NCBI GenBank assembly: GCA_002426755.1
Contig: DINI01000028.1
Location: 175,594-239,593 of the forward strand
Length of the DNA stretch: 64,000 nt
From: Flavobacteriaceae bacterium UBA5544
Lineage (GTDB): Bacteria > Bacteroidota > Bacteroidia > Flavobacteriales > Flavobacteriaceae
Reading direction: 5' to 3'
Shown here: positions 17,003-26,317 of the stretch, one piece after another
How positions within the stretch are numbered: the stretch's first letter is position 1
Layout: every line of letters starts with the position of its first letter
Made by a program: the position numbers and the translations under genes
Notes under the pieces: model-generated
Database searches by the model: none
Seen by the model: the letters and a program-made list of their open reading frames with translations, nothing else
What the model was told of the DNA's origin: nothing

Positions 17003-19918
17003 TCAATCAATAATTGCTTCATAGATGAGGCGTTGTATTTCTGTTCTTATGCCTTCTTTCAACAGCAAATTATTATTTGCATTTGGATAGGTTCTATTGG
17101 ATAAAAACACATATACAATTTCTTTGTCTGGGTCTGCCCAAGCCATTGTGCCAGTGAACCCTGTATGGCCAAAGCTTTGCATGGAAACACAGCCACATGT
17201 TGAACCTTCGCCACTTAATTGTGGTTTATCAAAGCCTAATCCGCGTCTATTCCCTCTCGAACAATAATAACACGTGTTGAACTTGTCCAATGTTTCTGTC
17301 TTAAAGTAACGCTTGCCACCATAAAATCCTTTTTGCAGGTACATCTGCATTATTTTTGCAACATCATTGGCATTACTGAAAATCCCTGCATGTCCTCCAA
17401 CCCCTCCTTGCATGGCAGCACCCATATCGTGCACATACCCTTGGATGCGTTCATGTCTAAAATAATCGTCTTCTTCAGTTGGTACAATTTCAGAATCACT
17501 AAAAATATTTGCTGGATTATAGGTGGTAAAATTTGCTCCCAATGATTCATAAAAATGGTCTTGCACCAATTCGTCCATAGGTTTGTCGTAATGTTTCTCT
17601 ATATATTTCTTTAAAATATAATAGCCTAAATCACTGTATTTGTATTTTTGGGAAGGCAATAAATCGCTATCTCTAATGAGTTTTTGAATGGTGTCTGGAT
17701 AATCTTTCTGTAAATAGATTTCTTCCGCAACCTTCACACTAAAATTAGGGCTGAATTTACGCCTATACAAAGCTGCACTCGGTTTTTTGGACGAATCCAA
17801 CGTTGCAATATAAAATGGTACCCAAGGCTTGAGTCGTGCGTAATGAGATAGCATTTCTTTTAAAGTGATATTCTTTTTATTGGAATCGCGGTAGTCTGGC
17901 AATAATTGACCTAATTTTGAATCAATTGAAATAACACCTTTGTCTTCCAATTCCATTATTAATGGCAAAGTCGCCAGTATTTTGGTTAACGAAGCCACAT
18001 CGTATATATCGTTGAATTTTACGGGCTCTCCATTATCATAAGTATGACTTCCAAAAGATTTGTTATAGATAACCTTTCCTTTACGAGCCACCAACAATTG
18101 TAGTCCTGGAGTTGTCTTATGATCGATTGCCAATAAAGCCATAGAATCTAGTTTTTTTAGCTTTTCCGAACTCATACCAACGCTTTCTGGCAATCCATAA
18201 CTTAACGATAGAATTGAAGGATAGGTGATGCCGTCTCCCACTTTAAAATTTTCTCCAGTAGATACGGGTAAATGGCCTTTGGCAGGAATAGCTCCAAAAA
18301 TCAATTGGGCTGATTTACGCTGTGCAATCTCGCTGTTCTGATAGCTCATCACAATACCTTCAATATTTTCAACACTTCGCAGATCATTCATGGCGTATGG
18401 TCTTGAAAAGATATCTAGAATGACGGTGTTTGTTCTGGCTATTTCATATAGCCAAGTCAGTTCTTGTTCCGTAAATTGATAAGCTTTCCAAGGATTGGCG
18501 TTAGAGCGATGCAATCCAATGATGACCGTATTATATAGCTGAAGTTTGGTAATCATATCATCCAATTTGTCAGCTTTGATTTCGTGTACTTTTGTGTACT
18601 TTTTCAATTCATCCAAAAATGCGGAACCATCATCGTCGCCAAATTTTACATAAGCAATTTTTCTTGTTTCCAAATGGCGCAAAGGTAGAATCTCTTTGGT
18701 ATTGCGAGACACGGTTATGGCATTCTCCATTAATTCTTCATAGAGTAAATCATCTTTCAATCGGTTTAAATCTTCAACCAAATGTGCAGTACCAACAGGG
18801 CTATAATGATTGAGCCCGACTTTGTATTTTGCCATTAATATCTTTTTTACTGAATGTGCCAAACGCTCTTCAGAGATATCTTTGTTATTGTAGGCTTCAA
18901 TTAATTTCAGAACACCTTTTTCAGTATTTTCAGACATTAGCAATACGTCATTCCCAGCCATAAATGCGGCCAAATCGATGTCGGCAGAATCACTGAATGT
19001 TGAGACGCCTTTCATTCCAAGAGCATCTGTAAATATGAGACCTTTAAACTGTAGTCTTTCCTTCAAAATACCCTGAATAATCGTTTTAGATAACGAAGAA
19101 GGGACTCCATTGCGAGGTTCTAAACTTGGAACATTAAGATGTGCTACCATTACACTTGACAAACCTTCTTGGATCAATCTTTTGTATGGATACAATTCTA
19201 TAGAATCAATTCGTTTTTCATTAAAATTGATGGTTGGTAACGATTTGTGTGAATCACTATCGGTATCACCATGTCCAGGAAAATGTTTGGCGCTTGCAAG
19301 CACACCAGCGCTTTGCATACCTTTCATAAAAGCAGAAGCCTTGTTGGTGACATTATCCCTTTCTTCCCCAAAAGAACGGTTCCCTATGATAGGGTTTTTT
19401 GGATTGGTATTGATGTCTACATCAGGTGCAAAATTAAAATGAACTCCAAGACGCTTACAATGCTCCCCAATATAACGGCCCGTTTGTTCTATGAGTTTGT
19501 TGTCTTTAATAGCTCCTAAAGTCATGTTCCAAGGAAAAGCATATGTGGAGTCCAGACGCATACTCAATCCCCATTCTGCATCCATTCCGATTAATAAAGG
19601 AATGTTTGAAGCGGATTGTAGTTCGTTATTAAGCTTTGCTTGGCTTACTGGGTCTCCATTGGTATAAATAATCCCACCTATTTTTTGGTTTAAGATAAGA
19701 TTGACAATTTTGGATTTATCCAGATTTTTCTTTTCAGAATACACCTGAACCATGAATAGCTGTCCAACTTTTTCTTCAAGTGTCATTTTATTATAAATAC
19801 TGTCTACCCATTTCTCTTGTTTAGCCACATCTTTAGCCAATAACGGATTGGTATTTACTTGGGCATAAGCAGTTACAGATAAAATAAAAGTACAAATGAG
19901 GGGAAAAACTAAACGCAT
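17003..19918 (-). CDS. GH3 N-acetylhexosaminidase-like / serine beta-lactamase fusion
   Basis: A 971-residue exported protein with signal peptide MRLVFPLICTFILSVTAYAQ. The N-terminal half is a GH3 glycosidase domain (about 35-360) with the NagZ-type motif KHFPGHGDTDSDSH and the nucleophile region FTDALGMKGV. A GH3 C-terminal-like alpha/beta domain covers about 400-560. The C-terminal third is a class-C beta-lactamase/penicillin-binding fold with the S-x-x-K pair in DVASLTKIL (Ser near 644) and a YSDLGYYIL segment matching the Y-x-N position, here Y-S-D. Such fusions in Bacteroidota probably remodel or recycle peptidoglycan in the periplasm. It sits upstream of bshA. Confidence 0.9.
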   Translation of the reverse strand: MRLVFPLICTFILSVTAYAQVNTNPLLAKDVAKQEKWVDSIYNKMTLEEKVGQLFMVQVYSEKKNLDKSKIVNLILNQKIGGIIYTNGDPVSQAKLNNELQSASNIPLLIGMDAEWGLSMRLDSTYAFPWNMTLGAIKDNKLIEQTGRYIGEHCKRLGVHFNFAPDVDINTNPKNPIIGNRSFGEERDNVTNKASAFMKGMQSAGVLASAKHFPGHGDTDSDSHKSLPTINFNEKRIDSIELYPYKRLIQEGLSSVMVAHLNVPSLEPRNGVPSSLSKTIIQGILKERLQFKGLIFTDALGMKGVSTFSDSADIDLAAFMAGNDVLLMSENTEKGVLKLIEAYNNKDISEERLAHSVKKILMAKYKVGLNHYSPVGTAHLVEDLNRLKDDLLYEELMENAITVSRNTKEILPLRHLETRKIAYVKFGDDDGSAFLDELKKYTKVHEIKADKLDDMITKLQLYNTVIIGLHRSNANPWKAYQFTEQELTWLYEIARTNTVILDIFSRPYAMNDLRSVENIEGIVMSYQNSEIAQRKSAQLIFGAIPAKGHLPVSTGENFKVGDGITYPSILSLSYGLPESVGMSSEKLKKLDSMALLAIDHKTTPGLQLLVARKGKVIYNKSFGSHTYDNGEPVKFNDIYDVASLTKILATLPLIMELEDKGVISIDSKLGQLLPDYRDSNKKNITLKEMLSHYARLKPWVPFYIATLDSSKKPSAALYRRKFSPNFSVKVAEEIYLQKDYPDTIQKLIRDSDLLPSQKYKYSDLGYYILKKYIEKHYDKPMDELVQDHFYESLGANFTTYNPANIFSDSEIVPTEEDDYFRHERIQGYVHDMGAAMQGGVGGHAGIFSNANDVAKIMQMYLQKGFYGGKRYFKTETLDKFNTCYYCSRGNRRGLGFDKPQLSGEGSTCGCVSMQSFGHTGFTGTMAWADPDKEIVYVFLSNRTYPNANNNLLLKEGIRTEIQRLIYEAIID

Positions 19919-20080
19919 ATATATGTGGACTTACTAAAGGCTATATAGATAAACTAAAAACTATGCCAAAATAGTACATTTGGCAGGAAGACAATAGGAT
20001 TTTAAGATAGTTTTATTAAGAAGTTTATTAAGAGTTTTTAAACCAGAAGTTGAAATGCAATTTCAATTTGATGATTAGAT

Positions 20081-20563
20081 TTATAGAAAACGTGAATGCC
20101 AACTCTCACTTGCAGGGACCTCCCAACTCTCATTAAATTCGGCAATATTGGTCACTAAATTATTGAATACAATCGTGTTTTTGGAAACTGCTTTTTCTTT
20201 TGCCATTTTTTTGAAGTCGATCAATGTTTTGTATGCAATATACTCTCCTTGTTTATAGGAAACATTCATTTTGTCCATTAAATCCACATTATAATCTTTT
20301 TCCAATTGCTGAATAAAATGAACCGATGCATCGATAGAGCAACCTGTTGCTTTGTTCAACTCTTGGTTTAATGCAATAATGATAAATCGTTTATATTTAA
20401 TATCATAACCTGATTGTAAATCGCTTCCGTGAGCTGTCCAGTTTGAAATAAAAATATCTAATTTAGATTTTATTTCGGCAATCTCATCATCTGTAAATGA
20501 GCGATTGGCTTGGTATATCCAAACACGTGATTCTTCTGGTAAGGTAGTGAAGTCAACTAACAT
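20081..20563 (-). CDS. Conserved protein often labelled 'ABC transporter ATPase'
   Basis: A 160-residue soluble protein with a conserved flavobacterial start, MLVDFTTLPEESRVWIYQA. It contains no Walker A, Walker B or ABC signature, so the frequent database label 'ABC transporter ATPase' is not supported by this sequence. Charged helices alternate with hydrophobic strands, and a WTAHGSDLQSGYDI segment resembles conserved loops in its relatives. It follows serB by 8 bp in the same minus-strand run as the Fe-S, MlaD and amidase genes, so co-transcription is likely. Function unknown. Confidence 0.75.
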   Translation of the reverse strand: MLVDFTTLPEESRVWIYQANRSFTDDEIAEIKSKLDIFISNWTAHGSDLQSGYDIKYKRFIIIALNQELNKATGCSIDASVHFIQQLEKDYNVDLMDKMNVSYKQGEYIAYKTLIDFKKMAKEKAVSKNTIVFNNLVTNIAEFNESWEVPASESWHSRFL

Positions 20564-20571
20564 TCTATTTT

Positions 20572-21795
20572 TTATTCTATTAAATCTATATGTCTATCGT
20601 GATATCCTAACAAATACAACACACCATCCAGCCCTATACTGGAGATAGCGCTTTGTGCACTGTTTTTTACCGTGGGTTTGGCATGAAACGCAATACCCAA
20701 ACCAGCGAGATTGAGCATTGGCAGATCATTGGCGCCATCGCCTACTGCAATGGTCTGGGCAATATCAATCCCTTCTTTATGTGCGATTTCTTGAAGATAT
20801 TCAGCTTTTTTATTGCCATCAACAATATCGCCAAGATAGTTTCCTGTTAATTTACCATCTTTTATTTCCAATTGGTTGGCATACACATAGTCAATTCCCA
20901 ATTCCTTTTGCAAATAATTTCCGAAATAGGTGAATCCACCTGAAAGAATTGCGGTTTTGAAGCCATATTTTTTCAGGGTATCAATCAATCTTTTTGCACC
21001 TTTTGTTATCGGTAAATTAATGGCCACATCATGCAGCACATCTTCGTTTAAACCCTCTAACAGCTTCATTCTGCGAACAAAACTTTCATTAAAATCAATC
21101 TCGCCATTCATGGCCGATTCTGTAATGGCTTTGACTTCATCACCAACGCCTGCCAATTCGGCTAATTTATCAATCACTTCCGCCTGAATCAATGTGGAAT
21201 CCATATCAAAACACACCAAGCGTCTATTTCTTCTATAGATGTTATCCTCTTGAAAGGCAATATCTACATCTAAATCATGGGAAATTTGCATGAATTTAGC
21301 TGTAAATTCAGGTTTGTTATCAATTTTACCTCTAATGGAGAGTTGTACGCATGCTCTCGGATACTCTTCTTTTCTAGTAAGCGATAAACGGCCTGTAAGT
21401 CTTTTAATCGCGTCAATATTCAGGTTTTTTTCCGAAATGATCTGAGTGACTTTAGAAATCTGCTCTGCAGTTAATTTTTCTCCCAAAAGCGTTACTATAT
21501 AACGGTCCTTGCCTTGGTTGCTGACCCACTTTTCGTAATTTTCAGATGAGATAGGAGTAAATTTAGCTTTGACACCAAGTTCATACGCTTTAAATAACAG
21601 GTCTTTTAATACTGCTGCAGATTTGTTTCCTGATTCAATTTCAAATAAAAACCCGAGTGACAAGGTATCATGAATATTGGCTTGTCCAATATCCAATACT
21701 TTGGCACCATATTGTGCCAGTACATTGGTTAATCCTGAAGTTAAACCAGGTTTATCTTGTCCTGAAATGTTTAAAAGAAATATTTCGGTGGTCAT
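20572..21795 (-). CDS. serB: Phosphoserine phosphatase with N-terminal ACT domains
   Basis: A 407-residue HAD-family enzyme completing serine synthesis (3-phosphoserine to serine). Tandem ACT-like domains occupy residues 1-185 and probably bind serine for feedback control. The HAD catalytic motif DMDSTLIQAEVID starts near residue 198 (nucleophile and acid/base Asp pair). SGGFTYF (motif II) and VGDGANDLPML (motif III) follow in the expected order. Its ATG overlaps the stop of the upstream Fe-S gene by one base (TAATG). Presence of serB within an Fe-S/MlaD cluster is somewhat unusual and may be a lineage-specific arrangement. Confidence 0.95.
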   Translation of the reverse strand: MTTEIFLLNISGQDKPGLTSGLTNVLAQYGAKVLDIGQANIHDTLSLGFLFEIESGNKSAAVLKDLLFKAYELGVKAKFTPISSENYEKWVSNQGKDRYIVTLLGEKLTAEQISKVTQIISEKNLNIDAIKRLTGRLSLTRKEEYPRACVQLSIRGKIDNKPEFTAKFMQISHDLDVDIAFQEDNIYRRNRRLVCFDMDSTLIQAEVIDKLAELAGVGDEVKAITESAMNGEIDFNESFVRRMKLLEGLNEDVLHDVAINLPITKGAKRLIDTLKKYGFKTAILSGGFTYFGNYLQKELGIDYVYANQLEIKDGKLTGNYLGDIVDGNKKAEYLQEIAHKEGIDIAQTIAVGDGANDLPMLNLAGLGIAFHAKPTVKNSAQSAISSIGLDGVLYLLGYHDRHIDLIE

Positions 21796-22583
21796 TATAA
21801 ATCCTGTGCATTTGCAATTAATTCTGCAACATCCATCACAGCCACTTCGCTTTCTTTTTCTTTTCCTTTAATACCGTCCGTCATCATGGTATTGCAGAAT
21901 GGGCAACCCGCTGCAATGATTTGTGGTTTGGTTTCCAAAGCTTGTTCTGTACGTTCTATATTAATGTCCTTATCACCTTTTTCTGGTTCTTTGAACATTT
22001 GCGCGCCACCAGCACCACAGCATAACCCACGCGATTTACATGATTTCATTTCGATTAATTCCGCATCCAATTTCCTAATTAATTCTCTTGGTGCTTCGTA
22101 TACATTGTTGGCACGTCCTAAATAACACGGATCGTGAAATGTGATACGTTTTCCTTTGAACTGTCCTCCTTCAATCGATAATCGACCTTCATCCAATAAA
22201 GATTTTAAAAATTGGGTATGGTGCATTACTTCGTACTTGCCCCCCAATCCAGGATATTCGTTTTTGATGGTGTTAAAGCAATGTGGACACGCTGTTACGA
22301 TTTTTTTGATTTCGTAAGCGTTCATGACCTCTATGTTTGTAACCGCTTGCATCTGAAACAAAAACTCATTGCCGGAACGTTTGGCTGGGTCTCCAGTACA
22401 GCTTTCTTCAGTTCCCAAGACAGCAAACTCAACATTGGCTTTGTTCAATATTCGCACCAATGCTTTGGTTATTTTTTTGGCTCTATCATCAAAACTTCCG
22501 GCACAGCCAACCCAAAACAACACTTCTGGTTGCTTGCCTTCTGCCATGAATTCTGCCATAGTTGGTACTTTGATGTTTTCCAT
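21795..22583 (-). CDS. CCG-domain (Fe-S)-binding oxidoreductase subunit
   Basis: A 262-residue soluble protein with two CCG domains, the module of heterodisulfide-reductase subunit B and of LutA/GlpC-like proteins. Cysteine motifs include CAGSFDDR (residue 28 on), CPHCFNTIKNEYPGLGG, HDPCYLGRANN, then CKSRGLCCGAGG and GCPFCNTMMTDG. These ligate an unusual 4Fe-4S cluster. It is the likely electron-transfer partner of the membrane Fe-S protein encoded two genes upstream, an arrangement common in Flavobacteriia. The physiological donor is unknown. The gene is separated from the small membrane protein by 0 bp. Confidence 0.88.
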   Translation of the reverse strand: MENIKVPTMAEFMAEGKQPEVLFWVGCAGSFDDRAKKITKALVRILNKANVEFAVLGTEESCTGDPAKRSGNEFLFQMQAVTNIEVMNAYEIKKIVTACPHCFNTIKNEYPGLGGKYEVMHHTQFLKSLLDEGRLSIEGGQFKGKRITFHDPCYLGRANNVYEAPRELIRKLDAELIEMKSCKSRGLCCGAGGAQMFKEPEKGDKDINIERTEQALETKPQIIAAGCPFCNTMMTDGIKGKEKESEVAVMDVAELIANAQDL

Positions 22584-22772
22584 TTATTCGTTATTATATT
22601 TTTTATGCATACCCATTGCAAAATAAGATAATCCAGCTCCGAAGGTTATTCCAAAAGCATATTCTAAAAAATCTGTACATATCATTGGAACAATAAATCC
22701 TATTAGCATGAAAATTATCCCAACAGCTATTAATTTTTTTGGATTATCATAAAATGATCTCATATTATTCAT
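22584..22772 (-). CDS. Small two-helix membrane protein
   Basis: A 62-residue protein with two predicted transmembrane segments (about residues 14-31 and 36-53), a charged N-terminus and a basic tail (GMHKKYNNE). It fits exactly between the two Fe-S genes: its start overlaps the upstream stop by 8 bp (3 bp past it if the internal ATG at 22763 is used) and its stop abuts the downstream start. This tight fit is the main evidence that it is real. It may be a small anchor or assembly factor for the neighbouring Fe-S complex; this is inference. Confidence 0.7.
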   Translation of the reverse strand: MNNMRSFYDNPKKLIAVGIIFMLIGFIVPMICTDFLEYAFGITFGAGLSYFAMGMHKKYNNE

Positions 22773-24078
22773 TCTTCCAGTTCAATCGGTCCATTTGGTT
22801 GTAAGGCCAAGGGGCTCCGTTGTTTTCAACATTCGTCATCATATTGTTCAATTCCATTGGCGCGGCGCTTTGCTCCATAACCAAATAACGACGCATGTCC
22901 ATAATAATTGATAATGGGTCGATGCTCACGGGACATGCTTCCACACAAGCGTTACAAGTTGTACAAGCCCAAAGTTCTTCACGCGTGATATAATCGTCCA
23001 ATAATTGCTTGCCGTCATCCTTAAACATGCCTTTATTGGCGTCAATATTTTTCCCTACCTCTTCAAGACGGTCACGAGTGTCCATCATTATTTTTCGAGG
23101 TGATAATTTTTTGCCTGTTTTATTAGCCGGACATTCACTTGTGCATCGACCACACTCTGTACAGGTGTAAGCATTGAGTAATTGAACCCAATTCAAATCT
23201 TGTACGTCACTGGCTCCAAATTTTGCTGGTGTGTCTGTAACTGATCCTTCCGGTTGTGCGGCAAATGGATCGATATTAGGATCCATCATCATTTTCACTT
23301 CTTTGGTGACGGCTTCATTATTGTCAAACTGACCTTTAGGCCTAGTCTTTCCATAAAACGTATTTGGAAACGCCAATAAAATATGCAAATGCTTGGAAAA
23401 ATATAGGTAATTCAAAAACACTAAAATCCCTAAAATATGTAACCACCAAGCTGTGCGTTCAATAATGTGAAAGGTTTCTGATGACGTATTCCCAAACCAA
23501 GAGGTGATGTGTTGACTGATAATATTACCAGTATCCATAGCTTGAAAATGAACATCCGTAGCATTCATCACCAAGAACAGTGTCATTAAGACCATCTCAA
23601 AATAGAGTATGAAATTTGCGTCATTTTTTGGCCAAGAAGTCATTTCTTTTGACCAGAAACGTTTAATTTTTATGATATTTCTCCTCATCCAAAAAATGAT
23701 GACCGACACAAAAACAAGAGCAGCCAGAATTTCAAAACTGCCAATTAAAAAGCCATAGACAGATGCAGGCAAAACAGTTGAGAACAATCGATGCGTCCCA
23801 AACAGACCATCAAGAATAATCTCAAGAACTTCAATATTAATAATTACAAAACCAACATAAACAATCACGTGCAAGAAACCAGCAATGGGACGTTTTACCA
23901 TTTTAGATTGGCCCAAAGCAATCATTGCCATATTTCTCCAGCGCTGGGATTTATTGTCGCTTACGTCAACATCTCGACCCAATTTGAGGTTACGGATCAG
24001 TTTTTTTACGTTCGTTGCAAAATATCCAATACCGGAAATAAGCGCAATGGCGAAAAGTATGTTTGGAATATAATTCAT
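22765..24078 (-). CDS. Membrane-anchored 4Fe-4S protein (HdrE/HdrC-like)
   Basis: A 437-residue protein. The N-terminal half has several transmembrane helices, including histidine-bearing ones typical of NarI-like b-type cytochrome domains (FLHVIVYVGFVIINIEV, WWLHILGILVFLNYLYF). The C-terminal half carries two 4Fe-4S motifs, CTECGRCTSECP at about 307-318 and CTTCNACVEACP at about 367-378. The layout corresponds to fused heterodisulfide-reductase E and C subunits. With the CCG-domain protein two genes downstream it likely forms a quinone-linked electron-transfer complex in the inner membrane. It lies 12 bp downstream of the MlaD-like gene. Confidence 0.88.
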   Translation of the reverse strand: MNYIPNILFAIALISGIGYFATNVKKLIRNLKLGRDVDVSDNKSQRWRNMAMIALGQSKMVKRPIAGFLHVIVYVGFVIINIEVLEIILDGLFGTHRLFSTVLPASVYGFLIGSFEILAALVFVSVIIFWMRRNIIKIKRFWSKEMTSWPKNDANFILYFEMVLMTLFLVMNATDVHFQAMDTGNIISQHITSWFGNTSSETFHIIERTAWWLHILGILVFLNYLYFSKHLHILLAFPNTFYGKTRPKGQFDNNEAVTKEVKMMMDPNIDPFAAQPEGSVTDTPAKFGASDVQDLNWVQLLNAYTCTECGRCTSECPANKTGKKLSPRKIMMDTRDRLEEVGKNIDANKGMFKDDGKQLLDDYITREELWACTTCNACVEACPVSIDPLSIIMDMRRYLVMEQSAAPMELNNMMTNVENNGAPWPYNQMDRLNWKNE

Positions 24079-24090
24079 CAGTGGTTGGTA

Positions 24091-25062
24091 TTAATTCTCC
24101 TCTGGCTGGGTTTTCTCGTCTTCGATAATATTGCCTTCAGCATCAAATTTTCCTGGTTTCTTGCCGAAGACTGAAAAATGAACATAACGTTTTGGATTCA
24201 ATTTAAAATCTTGAAGCAATTGTTCTAATTGTTTTGAAGCACCTTCAAGGTTGGTATAAAGTTTATCATCGGTCATTAATTTACCCAAGGTTCCGTTCCC
24301 GTTTTTGACATCAGCCATTAATGAATTGACACTTTGCAAAGTGCTTTCTAGTTGCGCAACTGATTCAGAAAGTTTCACGTTTTTGAGGTCAGCACTCATG
24401 ACAGCTAGGTCAGAACTTACAGTATTAAAATTTTTGATGGCAGAAGATAGTTCAGCATCGTTTTTAGACACCAAAGCATTGATGCTGTTGGAAAGTCTGT
24501 TGAAAGAAGCAATTGTTTTGTTTAGTTCGGCAATGGTTTGTTTTAGACCTTCTTCAGAATCATCAACTACCAATTTATTCAGATTGATAAGCAAAGTATC
24601 TGCAGATTGCATGGTATTGCCAAGATTACTGCTGATTCCAGAAAAATTTTCTGTCAAGCTTCTGATAAGACCTTGTTCCACCATTGATTCTAAATAATCG
24701 CCACTTTCGGCCATTTGGTCCCCAGGTTCAGGAACGATTGCCAATCCATTACCTCCCATCAAACCTGTTTCGTACAATTTAATCTTGCTATTGGTTGAGA
24801 ATTTAATATCATTTTCAACAGAAATTGTCACTTTGGTTTTGCCTGTTTTTGTATCATACTCAATATTGGTAATCTTGCCAATCTTGTTTCCCTTGATGGT
24901 AACAGGTGCCGATGTATCGAGCGCATTATAGTCAAACGTTGTGTGATATTCTGCATTATTATCTAAAATATTAATGCCTTTAAGATAGTTGAACAGGAAA
25001 ACCATTAACAGGATTCCTGAAATTACTAATATTGCGGTTTTGACTTCTCTTGAAATTTTCAA
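24091..25062 (-). CDS. MlaD/MCE-family lipid-transport protein
   Basis: A 323-residue protein with an N-terminal membrane anchor (about residues 8-27, AILVISGILLMVFLFNYLKG) followed by an MCE domain (about 37-115) with the typical VTIKGNKIGKITNI and LMGGNGLAIVPEP strands. A long helical, Ser/Asn-rich region (about 130-285) may form the central tube. MCE proteins carry lipids between the inner and outer membranes. No permease or ATPase partner lies next to it here. The gene sits between the amidase and the Fe-S gene on the same strand. Confidence 0.88.
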   Translation of the reverse strand: MKISREVKTAILVISGILLMVFLFNYLKGINILDNNAEYHTTFDYNALDTSAPVTIKGNKIGKITNIEYDTKTGKTKVTISVENDIKFSTNSKIKLYETGLMGGNGLAIVPEPGDQMAESGDYLESMVEQGLIRSLTENFSGISSNLGNTMQSADTLLINLNKLVVDDSEEGLKQTIAELNKTIASFNRLSNSINALVSKNDAELSSAIKNFNTVSSDLAVMSADLKNVKLSESVAQLESTLQSVNSLMADVKNGNGTLGKLMTDDKLYTNLEGASKQLEQLLQDFKLNPKRYVHFSVFGKKPGKFDAEGNIIEDEKTQPEEN

Positions 25063-25117
25063 TGTTCAGACGATTTAGTTGCTCACAAAATTAGCAATAA
25101 ATATAGTAAGAATGATT

Positions 25118-26266
25118 TTAATTTGCAGTTGTTTTAAGCGCGTCATTGAGGTCTATGCGCTTTCCTTCTTTATAAGCCACTATAAAGCATTCGGGATATC
25201 CTTTCTTTTGAGCCTCTGTTTGTAACTGTTTGGCTTTATTATAATCTGAAGTGTACCCGTAGAAATATTTAAACAACCTACCTTCTTTTTCTCGTGAAAC
25301 GTCAGACAAACCATTAAAATTGAAAGGTTTAGGTTCTAGTTTGTTGGAACTTGCAGCCAATTGTACTTTAAAGACGATATTGTTATAAACGAGCTCCGGA
25401 GTTGGGATTTCAACTTTTTCAATAGGTCCGTCTTCTTTGACGACCATTTGTGTTGTAGATTCTGAATAAATATTTTCCCCAACATTTTGGTCCAAGATTT
25501 TTTTATAGTCAACAATTGCATCATAAATGGAACCAGATATTTCGTCCTGTCCTTTTGATGAATTAAGATAGGCTCCCTCCTCTTTATTGGTAACAAAACC
25601 TGTTTCTACGAGCACACTTGGCATAGCGGTTTGATGTATGACCCAAAGGCTTGCTTGTTTTACACCTCTGCTTTTGCGACGTATTTTGTTAACGAACTTT
25701 CGTTCAATATAACTGGCCAACAAGATACTGTTCTCCGTATATTCTTCTTGCATCAGGGAGATGCCAATTGAAGATACTGGAGAGTGGGGGTCAAAACCTT
25801 CATAGTGTTTTTCATAGTCATCCTCCATAAAAATAACCTCGTTTTCTGCCTTGGCCACCTCGAAGTTTTTATTTGTATTCTTTAGATCCAATACGTAGGT
25901 TTCTGTTCCTGAAGCTTCTGTGTGGTGCGCATTACAATGGATGGACACAAATAAATCAGCATCGGCATCATTGGCTATTTTTGCCCTGTCTTTTAACTCT
26001 ACAAATACATCGGTTTTTCGGGTATATACAACTTTAAATTCCCCATTCTTCTCAAGATCTTTACCCACGGCCAAAACGATTTTAAGCGCAATATCTTTTT
26101 CTTTATAACCGTATTTTGAGTTTTTACCTGGATCCTTTCCACCATGGCCAGCATCAAGGACTACAATAAATTTTCCGTTGTTCTTTTGAAAGGCATTGGC
26201 AGATGTTAAAAAACATGTAAAAATGAAGACTGTTAATACGATTGTAGATAGTGTGTTCGTTCTCAT
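25118..26266 (-). CDS. N-acetylmuramoyl-L-alanine amidase with C-terminal SPOR-like domain
   Basis: A 382-residue exported amidase_3 enzyme. The signal peptide (about 1-25) is followed by the zinc-binding motif VVLDAGHGGKDPG (about 34-46), the second zinc His in VSIHCNAHHTEA and the catalytic Glu in VLVETGFVTNKEEG. The C-terminal part (about 305-375; VQLAASSNK, YFYGYTSDYNKAKQLQ, ECFIVAYKEGKRI) looks like a SPOR-type peptidoglycan-binding domain. It cleaves the peptide from N-acetylmuramic acid in the periplasm, probably at division sites. It is divergent from lptD with 51 bp between the starts. Confidence 0.92.
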   Translation of the reverse strand: MRTNTLSTIVLTVFIFTCFLTSANAFQKNNGKFIVVLDAGHGGKDPGKNSKYGYKEKDIALKIVLAVGKDLEKNGEFKVVYTRKTDVFVELKDRAKIANDADADLFVSIHCNAHHTEASGTETYVLDLKNTNKNFEVAKAENEVIFMEDDYEKHYEGFDPHSPVSSIGISLMQEEYTENSILLASYIERKFVNKIRRKSRGVKQASLWVIHQTAMPSVLVETGFVTNKEEGAYLNSSKGQDEISGSIYDAIVDYKKILDQNVGENIYSESTTQMVVKEDGPIEKVEIPTPELVYNNIVFKVQLAASSNKLEPKPFNFNGLSDVSREKEGRLFKYFYGYTSDYNKAKQLQTEAQKKGYPECFIVAYKEGKRIDLNDALKTTAN

Positions 26267-26317
26267 ACTGATTTTAACGGCTAATAAACTCGCTTTATTT
26301 TAATTTTAGATTTTTAA

